Both the position numbers and the translations under genes were made by a program. A stretch of 64,000 nt of DNA from Candidatus Methylobacter oryzae (GTDB lineage Bacteria; Pseudomonadota; Gammaproteobacteria; Methylococcales; Methylomonadaceae), in assembly GCF_003994235.2 (NCBI RefSeq), contig NZ_RYFG02000121.1, forward strand, positions 1 to 64,000, read 5' to 3'. The notes under the pieces are model-generated. The model did no database searches, was not told where the DNA came from, and saw only the letters and a list, made by a program, of their open reading frames with translations. Below are positions 27,801 through 36,636 of the stretch, one piece after another; the stretch's first letter is position 1, and each line of letters opens with the position of its first letter.

Positions 27801-28290
27801 AAGCGTTTACCGGCACTTCGCTTTTATCGGCCGGAACCGGAAGTCCGCCGGCAGCGATATGGAACACGCCTTTGGTGGTGCGGCGGTCATTTTTGGGATT
27901 ATGCAGCACGCCTTGCTGAATCCGGTAGGAATCGACATAAGGCGAATGGAATTCGTTATGCTGGAAAGGCAGGGACAGTTCTCTTGCCAGTCCTTTTTGT
28001 TCCAGCACAAAAGTTTCGCCGGGCAAGCTGACGGTTTCGTTGATGTTGTTTTCAGCCAAGTAGCCGTTGAGGAAATCCTGTATGCGCCGATCGGCAGGGC
28101 AACGGTATTGGGTCAGCGCCAGAAGGCGGCGTTGTTGCGAATAATTTTTTAATAGACCGCCTGCAATCTTGAGGTACTGCGGATCGTTTTCGACTTCGCA
28201 TGTGGGCTGGCCGAGTGCGGCCAATTGCAGGTTGATATGCTGTAGTTGTTCCAGTCGGTTCGGGTTAGGTTGATTGGTAAATGAGCTCAT
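24856..28290 (-). CDS. probable PPi-type phosphoenolpyruvate carboxykinase
   Basis: A very large (1144 residues) soluble protein with no signal or membrane segment. The size and segments such as LTGKSPSTTGAGSEGALTKG, STVSGGGKSEISKSI (P-loop-like) and SANLYGGAEEEHSGGALAFP fit the pyrophosphate-dependent PEPCK family known from Entamoeba and propionibacteria, which runs near 1100 residues. That enzyme interconverts oxaloacetate plus PPi with PEP, CO2 and phosphate. In a methanotroph it would join the PPi-dependent central metabolism already known there. The assignment is from memory of the family and not proven. ATG 28290 follows a GGAACC stretch. A strong hairpin lies downstream. Confidence 0.55.
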   Translation of the reverse strand: MSSFTNQPNPNRLEQLQHINLQLAALGQPTCEVENDPQYLKIAGGLLKNYSQQRRLLALTQYRCPADRRIQDFLNGYLAENNINETVSLPGETFVLEQKGLARELSLPFQHNEFHSPYVDSYRIQQGVLHNPKNDRRTTKGVFHIAAGGLPVPADKSEVPVNAYAALLRAALTPPDDLLSLPFTSAQQNSAKLWVSSLMRPIVCPEVSDTMPVKTMEVRFFAPGGLVANLDFVESIFDNAGDPFLPENDAALDIDHWTGHTGCIILASHLVHCRKKDLGLPHFDDATERQRKDGMCWQREDELYNNGQPFKLVCRNMKGVIVTIIADNYFGYSKKEIKSHISYSANLYGGAEEEHSGGALAFPRVILGEIFLPHTSSYINDNYSFDRLCLQLAPVIEVKEEGYAVDRNYPDIVYIPNSAKFNIQQQQISWTHNRQQHTLKLLFNHTYVYPNGFKIHMERHPHAPSWRLIGTHQEGTFCHKPSTVSGGGKSEISKSIAGAIISGAVFVDDFDKDMDIITEIFEHDYSTRFRDPTLHGIDKRPLLSNERTLGSVIKLLTPSATQYSDAHNQWLDTIPRHILAVALMIKRFYKEEWGSNWRKHFSVDMVNSHPGNELKFQGRKLIASYLRVGFDEKGAWRVFKLRQDFMASAKVQLEDDISASTVVPVRYLNGLNPDYKNPSVKLVENCEKSFFQRPDDAIHRGTDLQTELDFSRTDNFISNFQPLTAEDAREFLEDVVHFDEFSEPMQNVIRQAVHCKEGEYFVSSAHPRLVDGKPSQNVRYLQLRPDIANPKMRYIAELSTRLARGLNAGQTVHFPVNEVLTGRRNNPADLESGIRPLAIYNPIHYQELPELFMDFICSLTGKSPSTTGAGSEGALTKGPFNAVSATADLNTALVSFILCGYDGYSTAAGYIGSQRRIDHDISLLIPEIWSRLPVAERDPQYLIEKGQLEKLEDFEYEGRTVYQSRLGYRITERFVHTNFGKMFDYPTAVFDEAMLKPETQDLPSYVDGIDNVYEAQQRVAQLYIQDGSIDDACPPLKALLYIMANGEYEGKTASDPAIRNMFTRDYLLQSDWYQQRLEIKQQRDSELWQQHKAYIQQQLQNDSTNRAELSQKLESAERMLAEINDPAYLQQLQGTLGADWVHRS

Positions 28291-28444
28291 GCTTGTTGGT
28301 TCCGGCGGCCTTAGTTGGCGGTTTGTTAAGATTGTAGTTATTATTTAGTGGCCAAAAGTAGAAAGCCGATGACTCTGATTCGAATAAGATTAAAGGCTAA
28401 AAACTCATTCATTATTTCATCGGCGTTCCATTACCTTAAATTTA

Positions 28445-28552
28445 TACCCAGAGGGCATAAGTTTCGTTTGAGCAGACAAGCTGCTCAACTCAGCTTTATA
28501 CCCACAGGGCATAAGTTTCGTTTGAGCGGACAAGCCGCTCAACTCAGCTTTA
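28445..28552 (+). repeat. palindromic dispersed repeat, tandem copies 2 and 3
   Basis: Two near-identical units with a 54-base period fill the 28291-28588 spacer. Each reads GGGCATAAGTTTCGTTTGAG, then a short palindrome (GCGGACAAGCCGC) and CTCAACTCAGCTTTA. A 70-codon frame across them is translated repeat, not a gene. Confidence 0.85.
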
Positions 28553-28588
28553 AAACGTAAGCCTTTTTACTGACATTGTAACAGTTAC

Positions 28589-29545
28589 TCAGGAATAAAA
28601 TTCCTCAAACTTTTTGATGAAAATAGCCAGCCGGTCGGCGGGTAAATGATTGATCCCGGCTGCGGCTTTTCGTCCGCCGCCGCTTGGGAATGCGGAGCAC
28701 AATTCGTCGGCCCCGATTTTGCTGGATAACGGCGCCCTGACGCTAACTTGGTAATCGTGCTCCTTGTTAGACGTAATGACGGCATGAGCCCGGTCCGGGT
28801 TAAGGTTGGCCAAGAAATTTCCGAACACGCCGCTGACGCGCCTTGCCCAGATGCTGTCCGGCAGGATGAATATCGCGCCTGCGCCGCTTTGATACTCCGG
28901 TTTAAGACGTTCGGCATTGGCCATGTCTTCCCGGTAACCCTGTTCCAGTTGCTCGAAAATGTCATGCTTGTTGTTGATAAAGTCGAAAGGCGATTGGAAT
29001 TCCGCCATTTCCCGATACAGCCGGTCGGGGGCAAAATGCAGGTCGTCAATGCAACTGCCGTAGCCGTTATAGTTAATGTAGATGCCCAGGTTAAGCAGGG
29101 TGTCCAGCTCTGTTGGGGTTAGATTCAGCGTGGCGGCCAGCTGTTCGGCGCTGTGGTTTACATTATCGCCAAAGGCTGCCGTTATTGCCCATAACGGGTA
29201 TTTGCCATGCAGGTATTGATTGACCAGCAAGCTGGTGCAGATTGAGCTGTCGGTATTGATCAGTGTTTTTAGATGGGGGTGTTCCGGAATATCGCCGGGC
29301 TGGTGGTGGTCTATATACAAAATATGAGCGCCCTGATTTAGAAACTGATTAACTCGCTTAATGTTTTTTTGCAGCGAAATATCCAGTACCGTGACGCGAT
29401 CGTCTGGGCTTACGGTAAATTTATCCAGTAATTGAATATCGCGCTTAATGCCGGTAATCAGCGTCGATGACAGCGGCTGGGCAAGGCGCAGTTGAATCAG
29501 TGCGCAAATGCCGTCGGCGTCGCCATTGAAGACATCGAAATACAT
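28589..29545 (-). CDS. DHH-family phosphoesterase
   Basis: A 318-residue DHH/DHHA1 phosphoesterase. The metal motifs are NGDADGICA (about residues 7-15), VLDISL, and IDHHQPGD (Asp79-His80-His81). The C-terminal DHHA1 substrate-binding motif is FPSGGGRKAAAGIN. Family members include nanoRNases and 3'-phosphoadenosine 5'-phosphate phosphatases (NrnA). It lies directly downstream of cysC on the same strand, so removing the pAp formed after PAPS use is an attractive but unproven role. Confidence 0.85.
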   Translation of the reverse strand: MYFDVFNGDADGICALIQLRLAQPLSSTLITGIKRDIQLLDKFTVSPDDRVTVLDISLQKNIKRVNQFLNQGAHILYIDHHQPGDIPEHPHLKTLINTDSSICTSLLVNQYLHGKYPLWAITAAFGDNVNHSAEQLAATLNLTPTELDTLLNLGIYINYNGYGSCIDDLHFAPDRLYREMAEFQSPFDFINNKHDIFEQLEQGYREDMANAERLKPEYQSGAGAIFILPDSIWARRVSGVFGNFLANLNPDRAHAVITSNKEHDYQVSVRAPLSSKIGADELCSAFPSGGGRKAAAGINHLPADRLAIFIKKFEEFYS

Positions 29546-29568
29546 GATTTACTCCATCGGCTTAGATA

Positions 29569-30195
29569 TTAATGAAGCGGCACGGACAGAATGTTTTTAG
29601 TGTGCAATAGCGCTATGACCTGTTGTACGCTTTCTTCGAGCGTAAGCCGGCTGGTGTCGATTTTTAAATCGGGGTTTTCCGGTTCTTCATAAGGCGACGA
29701 TATGCCGGTAAAGTTTTTTATCTCGCCTAAGCGCGCTTTTTTGTACAGCCCTTTCACGTCGCGTTGTTCGCAAACGGTCAGCGGGCAAAAACAGTGAATT
29801 TCAATAAAGTCGCCATGCGGCATCAAGCCTCTTGCTATCGCGCGTTCCGCCCTGAACGGCGAGATAAATGCGGTCAGCGTTATCACGCCGGCTTCGAGGA
29901 ACAGTTTGGCTGTTTCGCTGATGCGGCGGATGTTTTCCTTGCGGTCTTGATCGCTAAAGCCCAAGTCCCCGCACAAGCCGTGACGGACGTTATCGCCATC
30001 CAACACGAAAGTATTCAAACCGTGTTGATGCAAGTGCTCTTCAACAGCATGGGCCAGCGTTGATTTGCCGGAGCCGGATAAACCGGTAAACCAAAGGACT
30101 ACGGATTTATGGGCGTTTTTTTGTTCGCGGCGTTGCCGGGTGACAGTGGCGCGATGCCATACCGTATCGGGGCTTTTATCTTCGGGCTTATTCAC
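29569..30195 (-). CDS. cysC: adenylyl-sulfate kinase
   Basis: A 208-residue APS kinase that makes PAPS from APS and ATP. P-loop [11 protein letters not shown] is at residues 38-48, followed by [35 protein letters not shown] and the lid [17 protein letters not shown]. It stands alone without sulfurylase genes nearby. Same-strand neighbours are dodecin upstream and the DHH phosphoesterase downstream. Confidence 0.95.
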   Translation of the reverse strand: MNKPEDKSPDTVWHRATVTRQRREQKNAHKSVVLWFTGLSGSGKSTLAHAVEEHLHQHGLNTFVLDGDNVRHGLCGDLGFSDQDRKENIRRISETAKLFLEAGVITLTAFISPFRAERAIARGLMPHGDFIEIHCFCPLTVCEQRDVKGLYKKARLGEIKNFTGISSPYEEPENPDLKIDTSRLTLEESVQQVIALLHTKNILSVPLH

Positions 30196-30219
30196 AGGTC
30201 GTTGGTGGCGCGCCTTTAT

Positions 30220-30426
30220 TCAACTTAAAGAATAGCCGATTTTAACGGTGACTTGCCAGTGCGCGATTTTGCCGTTTTCTATATGGCCGCGCGTTTCGAC
30301 AACTTCGAACCAGCGCATGTTTTCGGTCGTTTCGGCGGCTTTAGCGATTGCGTTTTCGATGGCTTGCTGCATACCGACGGTTGATGAGCCGGTCAGTTCT
30401 ATTTTTTTATAAATATGATCAGGCAT
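30220..30426 (-). CDS. dodecin family flavin-binding protein
   Basis: A 68-residue dodecin: [39 protein letters not shown] and the ending VTVKIGYSL are diagnostic. Dodecins form 12-mers that bind flavin or CoA and act as a flavin buffer. I chose ATG 30426 (MPDHIYKK), preceded by AAGGTGAAGATT, rather than the upstream GTG at 30435. It overlaps murU by eight bases. Confidence 0.9.
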   Translation of the reverse strand: MPDHIYKKIELTGSSTVGMQQAIENAIAKAAETTENMRWFEVVETRGHIENGKIAHWQVTVKIGYSLS

Positions 30427-31105
30427 AATCTTCACCTTTTAGTTGAGTGTAAGTAAAGTCCAGTTCCTGCAGGCGTTCCGGCGTGCCGATATCCATCCAG
30501 AAGCCGTTCATTTTTTGTCCTGAAACCCGGCCGGATGCAATCGCTTGCCGTAATAAAGGCCCCAGTTTGTTAGGCCCTGCGGGTATGTTCTTGAACAATT
30601 CGCTACGGTACAGGCCTATTCCGCTAAAGGTGAATTGTTCCGCGGCGTTTGTAACGACCAGCCCCGACTGATCCAGGCCGAAATCGCCCTCAGGATGATG
30701 GGCGGGATTGTCGACCAGAACCAGATGGGCTAAATCGACAGTCCGGTTTTTGAGTCCGGCAAAAGGAAAGTCTGTGGCTATATCGCCGTTTACCACCAAG
30801 AACACTTCCTCGCCTAATAAATGCAATGCGTTGATGATGCCGCCTGCCGTTTCCAGCGCTTGCTCGCCTTCCGGCGAATAGCTGATGTTTGCGCCGAACC
30901 GGCTGCCGTTACCGAGCCGGTCTTCTATTTGCGAGCCCAGATGGGCATGGTTGATGACTATATCATTAAAACCGGCCGCGACCAGTTGATTTATTGTATG
31001 TTCGATCAGCGCTTTTCCGCCGGCAATAAGAAGAGGTTTCGGGGTGTGGTCTGTTAGCGGGAGCATTCTCTCGCCGCGTCCGGCGGCCAAAATCATCGCT
31101 TTCAT
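30419..31105 (-). CDS. murU: N-acetylmuramate 1-phosphate uridylyltransferase
   Basis: A 228-residue nucleotidyltransferase with [20 protein letters not shown] and [16 protein letters not shown] at its N-terminus, then [11 protein letters not shown]. Next to amgK it is best called MurU, which makes UDP-MurNAc in the peptidoglycan recycling bypass known from Pseudomonas; without that neighbour it would be called a mannose-1-phosphate guanylyltransferase-like protein. Overlaps amgK by ATGA. Confidence 0.88.
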   Translation of the reverse strand: MKAMILAAGRGERMLPLTDHTPKPLLIAGGKALIEHTINQLVAAGFNDIVINHAHLGSQIEDRLGNGSRFGANISYSPEGEQALETAGGIINALHLLGEEVFLVVNGDIATDFPFAGLKNRTVDLAHLVLVDNPAHHPEGDFGLDQSGLVVTNAAEQFTFSGIGLYRSELFKNIPAGPNKLGPLLRQAIASGRVSGQKMNGFWMDIGTPERLQELDFTYTQLKGEDYA

Positions 31106-32106
31106 GCGGCGTTGGAGATGCTGTGGTGGGCGGGCAATACGTGCCGGTGTAGGAAGTCATTAAATTCGGCAAGCTCAGGGTAGGCGGCGCAAACGGCGGT
31201 GACGTAGTTCAGCGTGCGCGGGATGTCGTCAAGATAATTGGACTTGCCGTCCCTCAAATGCAAGCGGGAAAAAATGCCGATGGCTTTAAGGTGGCGTTGC
31301 AGTCCCATCAGGTCGAACCAGCGTTTGAATTGGGCCTGGCTGCAATTAACAAGAGCCGCTTGTTGGAGACGCTCGAAATAGTTAAGCGCCCATTGCTCGA
31401 CCTGCTGTTCAGGCCAAGCGATATAACAATCGCGCAATAACGACACCAGGTCATAAGTAATTGGGCCAATGACGGCATCCTGAAAGTCGATCACTCCCGG
31501 CGAATCGTTGTCTAAAACCATCAGGTTGCGGGAATGATAATCTCTGTGAACGCAGCAGCGCGGCTGCTCCAGTGCCGAGGCGGTAAGAAGGCTGCGGATT
31601 GTCTGCCAAACGGCTGAAGGAATTGAAATGTCCAGTAATTGTTCCAGGAACCATTCGTCAAAAATAGCCAGTTCCCTGTGCAGAAGCGCTTCGTCATAGC
31701 TGGGCAGGCCGGAGTCTTGTGTCGGTGTTTGGTTTTGCAGTTTAAACAAGCTGTCGAAAGCGCTTTGATATAAATCGGAAGCAGTCGAATCGTTAAGCCG
31801 GTCCAGAAAACACTGGCTTCCGAAATCTTCCAGCAGTAAAAAACCGTCGGCCAGGTTTTGGCGAAAAATTGCCGGGACATTGATTTGAGACTGCGTTAGC
31901 AGTTTGGCAACCCTAACGAAAGCTTCAATATTCTCTTTGGCCGGCGGCGCGTCCATCACAATAAACTGTTCTGTTGAAGTCTTGACTCTAAAGTAACGGC
32001 GAAAACTGGCATCGCTGGATGCAGGGGCGCATGCGCTTATATCGAGCAATAAATCGTTTTCAAGCCAGTCGAACATCAATATTGTTCTTAAGTCTTCAGG
32101 CATCAT
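31102..32106 (-). CDS. amgK: N-acetylmuramate/N-acetylglucosamine kinase
   Basis: A 334-residue aminoglycoside-phosphotransferase-fold kinase. SSDASFRRYFRVK and FIVMDAPPAKENIEAFVRVA are typical of AmgK, and the catalytic loop is VHRDYHSRNLMV with VIDFQDAVIGP as the metal-binding DFQ. AmgK phosphorylates C1 of MurNAc and GlcNAc for wall recycling. It is divergent from lptD across 104 bases, the arrangement found in pseudomonads. Confidence 0.92.
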   Translation of the reverse strand: MMPEDLRTILMFDWLENDLLLDISACAPASSDASFRRYFRVKTSTEQFIVMDAPPAKENIEAFVRVAKLLTQSQINVPAIFRQNLADGFLLLEDFGSQCFLDRLNDSTASDLYQSAFDSLFKLQNQTPTQDSGLPSYDEALLHRELAIFDEWFLEQLLDISIPSAVWQTIRSLLTASALEQPRCCVHRDYHSRNLMVLDNDSPGVIDFQDAVIGPITYDLVSLLRDCYIAWPEQQVEQWALNYFERLQQAALVNCSQAQFKRWFDLMGLQRHLKAIGIFSRLHLRDGKSNYLDDIPRTLNYVTAVCAAYPELAEFNDFLHRHVLPAHHSISNAA

Positions 32107-32125
32107 GATGTTTAGGATAGATTAG

Positions 32126-32131
32126 TATAAT
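32126..32131 (+). promoter_or_regulatory. possible -10 element for lptD
   Basis: TATAAT lies 80 bases before the lptD start in the amgK-lptD spacer. I see no good -35, so this is weak. Confidence 0.3.
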
Positions 32132-32210
32132 GTAGGGTAGTAAGGTAAAATTAGCGTCCGGCATTTTATTCGATTTACGATTCACTACGCTACTAAACTT
32201 GATATTACCT

Positions 32211-35090
32211 ATGCGCCGCCGTTTATTACTGTTTTTTTTACCTTCTATTTATGTGCCCGTCAGCACTGCCAACGAATCTCTCTGGAATTGCTCACAAGAT
32301 AAAAATAACAAAGAGTGGGTTTGTGTCGGTGAAAAAAAATCTTCGGAGAATAACGGTGCGGAAAAGACGCCTGCCCGCGTCGAACCGGTTAAAGAAACAC
32401 AGCCTGCGCCAGAGGAAGTTGTTGAAAAAGTTCAGCCGGCCATAGTGGAGCCTCAGCGCGAACCTGTTGAAAACGTTGAGGCTCAGCCCTTGCCTGCCGA
32501 GAAAAGCCTGGAGCCGGAAGCGCCTAAACTTCCTGTGAATGCCAAGACAGATCAAGACGCCCGGCAGGTTAGCGTTGAGCCTACGCCAATCGCTCAGCCT
32601 TCAAATGATAAAAAGTTACTGCAAACTGAAAACAATCGCCCGGGTTGGACTTGCGACGCCAAGTCGTCGGATAAAAAATGGGATTGCAAGCTGGTCGGCG
32701 CCGACCCTAAAGGGCAACCGCAGATTATTGAAACGTCCGGTCCCGGCATCAGCTTGCTTACCCCGGCGTTCGATCATAACGAAGAGCTAACCTTTAATAA
32801 TCTTAAATCGCAATTGAAATACGACCCTTGGCAAAGCTGTATGGCGCCGGGAAGCAAAAAGCCCAGAGTTGCGTCCGGCGGAAAAGATTTGCGGGATGAA
32901 GCGCCGCTGGATATCGATTCCAATTACGCCGAAATATACGAGAATGAAATCTACAGTTATACCGGCAATGTTGAAATGAATCATGCGGATCAGCATTCTG
33001 TCTCTAATAAAGCGACTTACGATACGGTATCGGAGACACTGGATTTACAAGGCAGCGTTTATTACAACGAGGATGAGCTGGCCTTGCACAGTGAGTCGGC
33101 GTCGCTTAACTTAGCTTCCAATCAGGCCCGTCTCAGGGATGCCCTGTTTATTTCTCCGGCTACTCCGCTTAGAGGCCGGGCAAAAACAATTTATCGGGAG
33201 AGTAGCAGCCTGTCCCGATATAAAGATGTTGCTTATACCAGTTGCCGTCCCGGCAATCAGGATTGGGTCGTGCATGCCAGCGAGCTGAAGATCAATAAAA
33301 TTAGCGGTCAAGGTTCCGCTAAAAACGCTTGGCTTGAATTCAAAGGCACGCCTGTGCTTTATTCGCCTTATCTTTCTTTTCCGACGGATAATAGGCGGCT
33401 TTCTGGGTTCCTCGCGCCTTCGTTTGGCAATACGCAACGGACCGGTTTTAGTTTCTCGCTCCCTTATTATTGGAACATAGCGCCCAATTACGATCTGACT
33501 CTACGGCCGCGCTATCTTTCCAAAAGAGGACCTATATTGGGCGGCGATTTCCGTTATTTGACGGAGATGACAAAAGGATCGGCGGATCTGGAGTTTATGC
33601 CTTATGACCAATTTCGTGATACCTCGCGATATTCGCTAGCTCTTAAGAATATCTCCCAATTTACGCCTCATATTTATTCGAATTTTGATTTGAATAAAGT
33701 GTCGGATAAAGATTATCTTGCGGATTTAGGCAACGCGCTCAGTATGTCTACGTATAGCAGTTTCCTTTTAAGCCAGGCTAATCTCGGCTATGCAAATGAA
33801 GGCGTTTCGTTACGCGGCCATGTTGACAGCTATCAATCCATCGATAAGGCGATTTTAGATACCGGTATGCCGTATCGAAGATTGCCGCAAGTTAATCTTA
33901 ACTTGAATCATGCTTTCAATTTTATGCCGTTGAATACGGCAATGGATGCTGAATATACCTATTTTCAGCATGACGCATTAGTCAACGGACAGCGGACCAA
34001 TGTTAAACCGTCAGTCAGTTTTCCATTGCAGACGGCCAGCGCATTTTTAACGCCAAAGATTTCTTTGCTGTCTACTCAGTATTCGCTAAGCAACCCAAAA
34101 GAAGGCGCAGCATCATTAGCTACGGACAGCGTAACAAGAACCTTGCCGATCTTTTCTACCGATACCGGTCTATATATGGAAAAGGACGTGGATTTTGCCA
34201 ATCGATCTTATCTGCATACTCTTGAGCCCAGATTGTTTTATTTGTATATACCCAGAAAAGACCAGAGCAATATTCCTATATTCGATACCTCGTTCTATGA
34301 CGTTTCGTTTAACAGTCTTTTCTTGGAAAACCGCTTCAGCGGTTTGGACAGAGTCGGCGATGCCAATCAGCTAACGGCCGCGTTAACAACGCGCTTGGTT
34401 GACGCTAAATCCGGCCGGGACAAATTAAAACTCAGCGTCGGCCAAATCGCTTATTTTCAGGATAGAAAAGTGACTTTACCGGGCTATCAGGAACCTATAC
34501 CGGGGTATTTTCCTGATACCGATAAATTTTCAAATTTAGTCAGTGAACTCAACGTTGGGTTTACCGACCATGTATCGCTAAGTTCCGGCGCACAATGGAA
34601 TCCTAGTTTGAATCGGGTCGTCAGGCATAACGCCACATTGCACTATATTAACGGACCGGGTGAAATTATTAATTTCGGTTATCGCTACAGAAAAAACACC
34701 ATGATTCCGGATACATCGGGAAAAAGACTTTACGATATTATCCAAAGCGATGTTTCCGCGCACTGGCCGGTGTATAACGATTGGTCCGTGGTTGGGCGTT
34801 GGACTTATTCACTGTTGAATAATTCGACGCAGGAAAGCTTTTTAGGCTTAGAGAAGGAAAATTGCTGCTGGCGTTTCCGTATTATCGGGCGGCGTTGGAT
34901 TAACAGCTTAACGTTTATTCAATCGCCAATTATCCAGAATACCCTAGCCATCGATCCTACAGCGACCGGCGTCAGTCAGGTGGGGGTATTCTTTCAGATA
35001 GAACTTAAGGGCTTGACCGGTATCGGCGAGAAATTGGATCAGTTCTTTGAAAGACAAATTTATGGTTATCGGGCACCGAAAGATGATTAA
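32211..35090 (+). CDS. lptD: LPS-assembly protein LptD
   Basis: A 959-residue outer-membrane LPS translocon. The order is signal peptide (MRRRLLLFFLPSIYVPVSTA), a Glu/Pro/Val-rich linker (about residues 45-145) that is unusually long, a jelly-roll domain (DSNYAEIYENEIYSYTGNVE, DTVSETLDLQGSVYYNEDEL) and a large beta-barrel ending near residue 940. Cysteines near residues 18-30, 147-160, 206, and CCW late in the barrel could form the known inter-domain disulfides. ATG 32211 is chosen over the in-frame TTG 32199. It is followed by surA, whose product helps fold LptD. Confidence 0.94.
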   Translation: MRRRLLLFFLPSIYVPVSTANESLWNCSQDKNNKEWVCVGEKKSSENNGAEKTPARVEPVKETQPAPEEVVEKVQPAIVEPQREPVENVEAQPLPAEKSLEPEAPKLPVNAKTDQDARQVSVEPTPIAQPSNDKKLLQTENNRPGWTCDAKSSDKKWDCKLVGADPKGQPQIIETSGPGISLLTPAFDHNEELTFNNLKSQLKYDPWQSCMAPGSKKPRVASGGKDLRDEAPLDIDSNYAEIYENEIYSYTGNVEMNHADQHSVSNKATYDTVSETLDLQGSVYYNEDELALHSESASLNLASNQARLRDALFISPATPLRGRAKTIYRESSSLSRYKDVAYTSCRPGNQDWVVHASELKINKISGQGSAKNAWLEFKGTPVLYSPYLSFPTDNRRLSGFLAPSFGNTQRTGFSFSLPYYWNIAPNYDLTLRPRYLSKRGPILGGDFRYLTEMTKGSADLEFMPYDQFRDTSRYSLALKNISQFTPHIYSNFDLNKVSDKDYLADLGNALSMSTYSSFLLSQANLGYANEGVSLRGHVDSYQSIDKAILDTGMPYRRLPQVNLNLNHAFNFMPLNTAMDAEYTYFQHDALVNGQRTNVKPSVSFPLQTASAFLTPKISLLSTQYSLSNPKEGAASLATDSVTRTLPIFSTDTGLYMEKDVDFANRSYLHTLEPRLFYLYIPRKDQSNIPIFDTSFYDVSFNSLFLENRFSGLDRVGDANQLTAALTTRLVDAKSGRDKLKLSVGQIAYFQDRKVTLPGYQEPIPGYFPDTDKFSNLVSELNVGFTDHVSLSSGAQWNPSLNRVVRHNATLHYINGPGEIINFGYRYRKNTMIPDTSGKRLYDIIQSDVSAHWPVYNDWSVVGRWTYSLLNNSTQESFLGLEKENCCWRFRIIGRRWINSLTFIQSPIIQNTLAIDPTATGVSQVGVFFQIELKGLTGIGEKLDQFFERQIYGYRAPKDD

Positions 35091-35100
35091 CAAAGAAAAC

Positions 35101-36387
35101 ATGAAAAAAGCCATTGTAACCGTATTGCTGTGTCATTTATTGTTCGGCAGCTTTTTAGCGCGCGCTGAAGTGCTTGATATGATCGTCGCTGTAGTTGAAG
35201 ACGACGTTATCCTTGAGCGTGAACTACAAAACGAAGTGGCGGCGATTGAACAAAGAATACGGCAAAGTAACTCCGAGGCTCCGCCTTCTTATGTTTTACG
35301 TAAGCAAGTACTGGAGAAAATGATTGTTGATAAGCTTCAGCGGCAGCTGGCGGAAAAAGCCGGGATTACCGTCAGTGAAGACATGCTGAACAGTTCGGCC
35401 GCGGATATAGCCCGAAGAAATAATATGGATGTTGAACAATTCAGAACGGAACTGGAAAGGCAGGGCATGAGTTATCAAAGCTTTCTGGATAATATCCGCA
35501 ATGAAATCGTTATTAATCAATTACGCGGCAGGGAGATCGGCGGACGCATCAAGGTTACCGACCGGGAAGTTGAGCACTATATGGAAACCCAGGATAAAAT
35601 CGGCGAAGAATCTACGCAGTATCACTTGGGCCATATATTAATCGCGGTTAAAGAAGGCGCCTCATCGACGGAAATACAGAAAGCGATGGGCAAAGCCGAT
35701 GATCTGGTCAAAAAACTGCGGGCAGGGCAAGATTTTGCTCAATCGGCCATTAGCGATTCGGACGATGCCAATGCGTTGAAAGGCGGCGATTTGGGCTGGC
35801 GCAGGATGAGCGAGATTCCTACATTGTTTGTTAACGAGATCCGGCAAATGAGGCAGGGTCAAGTCTCCGAACCGATACGCAGTCCTAGCGGTTTCCATAT
35901 TATTAAAATGATCGAGTTGAAAGATGCCGATAATCATGTGATTGTCAAAACTAAAGTCCGGCATATCCTGATAAAAACCAATGAACTGGTTGACGATGCC
36001 GAGGCCAAAAAACGCTTGCAGGCGTTAAAAGTCCGCATTGCCGATGGCGACGACTTTGCCGCGCTGGCGCGGGCGCACTCGGACGATAAAGGTTCCGCAC
36101 TAAAAGGCGGTTCGCTTGATTGGGTGTCTCCCGGCGATTTGGTCAAACCGTTTGAAGAAGCAATGACAAAGCTCGGCATTAATGAAATCAGCGAACCGGT
36201 TCAAACCCAATTTGGCTGGCATATTATTCAGGTTCTAGGCCGGGAAAATAAGGACGATAGTAGCGAGTTTAAAAAGAACCTGGTCAGAGAGGCCATTCGT
36301 AAGCGTAAAATTGAAGAAGAAACAGAGCTTTGGGTGCGCAGATTGCGCGACGAGGCTTTCGTGGAAATTTTTCAGAATAGACTTTAA
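35101..36387 (+). CDS. surA: periplasmic chaperone / peptidyl-prolyl isomerase SurA
   Basis: A 428-residue SurA. The signal peptide MKKAIVTVLLCHLLFGSFLARA starts at ATG 35101; an upstream in-frame ATG (35047) overlaps lptD and would spoil the signal. The N-terminal chaperone domain (DMIVAVVEDDVILERELQ) is followed by two parvulin domains: about 170-275 (YHLGHILIAVKEG to GFHIIKMIEL) and 285-390 (VRHILIKTNELVDD to GWHIIQVLG). It helps outer-membrane proteins fold; the lptD-surA order is conserved. Confidence 0.95.
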   Translation: MKKAIVTVLLCHLLFGSFLARAEVLDMIVAVVEDDVILERELQNEVAAIEQRIRQSNSEAPPSYVLRKQVLEKMIVDKLQRQLAEKAGITVSEDMLNSSAADIARRNNMDVEQFRTELERQGMSYQSFLDNIRNEIVINQLRGREIGGRIKVTDREVEHYMETQDKIGEESTQYHLGHILIAVKEGASSTEIQKAMGKADDLVKKLRAGQDFAQSAISDSDDANALKGGDLGWRRMSEIPTLFVNEIRQMRQGQVSEPIRSPSGFHIIKMIELKDADNHVIVKTKVRHILIKTNELVDDAEAKKRLQALKVRIADGDDFAALARAHSDDKGSALKGGSLDWVSPGDLVKPFEEAMTKLGINEISEPVQTQFGWHIIQVLGRENKDDSSEFKKNLVREAIRKRKIEEETELWVRRLRDEAFVEIFQNRL

Positions 36388-36449
36388 AAACAATATAGTA
36401 AGTCTTTTGGGATCGGAATGATCAGCGATAATAAAAATAGCTGCGGCGG

Positions 36450-36571
36450 TACGACTGCAGAGATGCAGGGCGAAGGAGGTACGACCCCAAGGATGGGGGA
36501 GGTAGAACCGCGTCTGGAACAGCGATCGAGAGCAATTGCCGAGGTAGGGCAATGCAGGGAGCAGTTGCCGC
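36450..36571 (+). repeat. dispersed GCAGGGAGCAGTTGCCG repeat, copy at 36.5 kb
   Basis: CGACTGCAGAGATGCAG, GGGGGAGGTAGAACCGCG and GAGGTAGGGCAATGCAGGGA followed by GCAGTTGCCG make up a degenerate multi-unit repeat. The last unit matches the element inside uvrA (coding strand) at 28 of 30 positions. Confidence 0.85.
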
Positions 36572-36636
36572 CGAGCACAAAAAAAACAAGCCTCTTGAAT
36601 AGTGCGGCAGCAGGCGTAGTTCAATCAGGCATTAAA

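Noticed and set aside
28348-28560. 70-codon frame between the large protein and the DHH gene
   Set aside because: It is a translation of two tandem palindromic repeat units.
36235-36624. 129-codon minus-strand frame over the surA end and repeat
   Set aside because: Overlaps surA and the repeat array and lacks a start signal.
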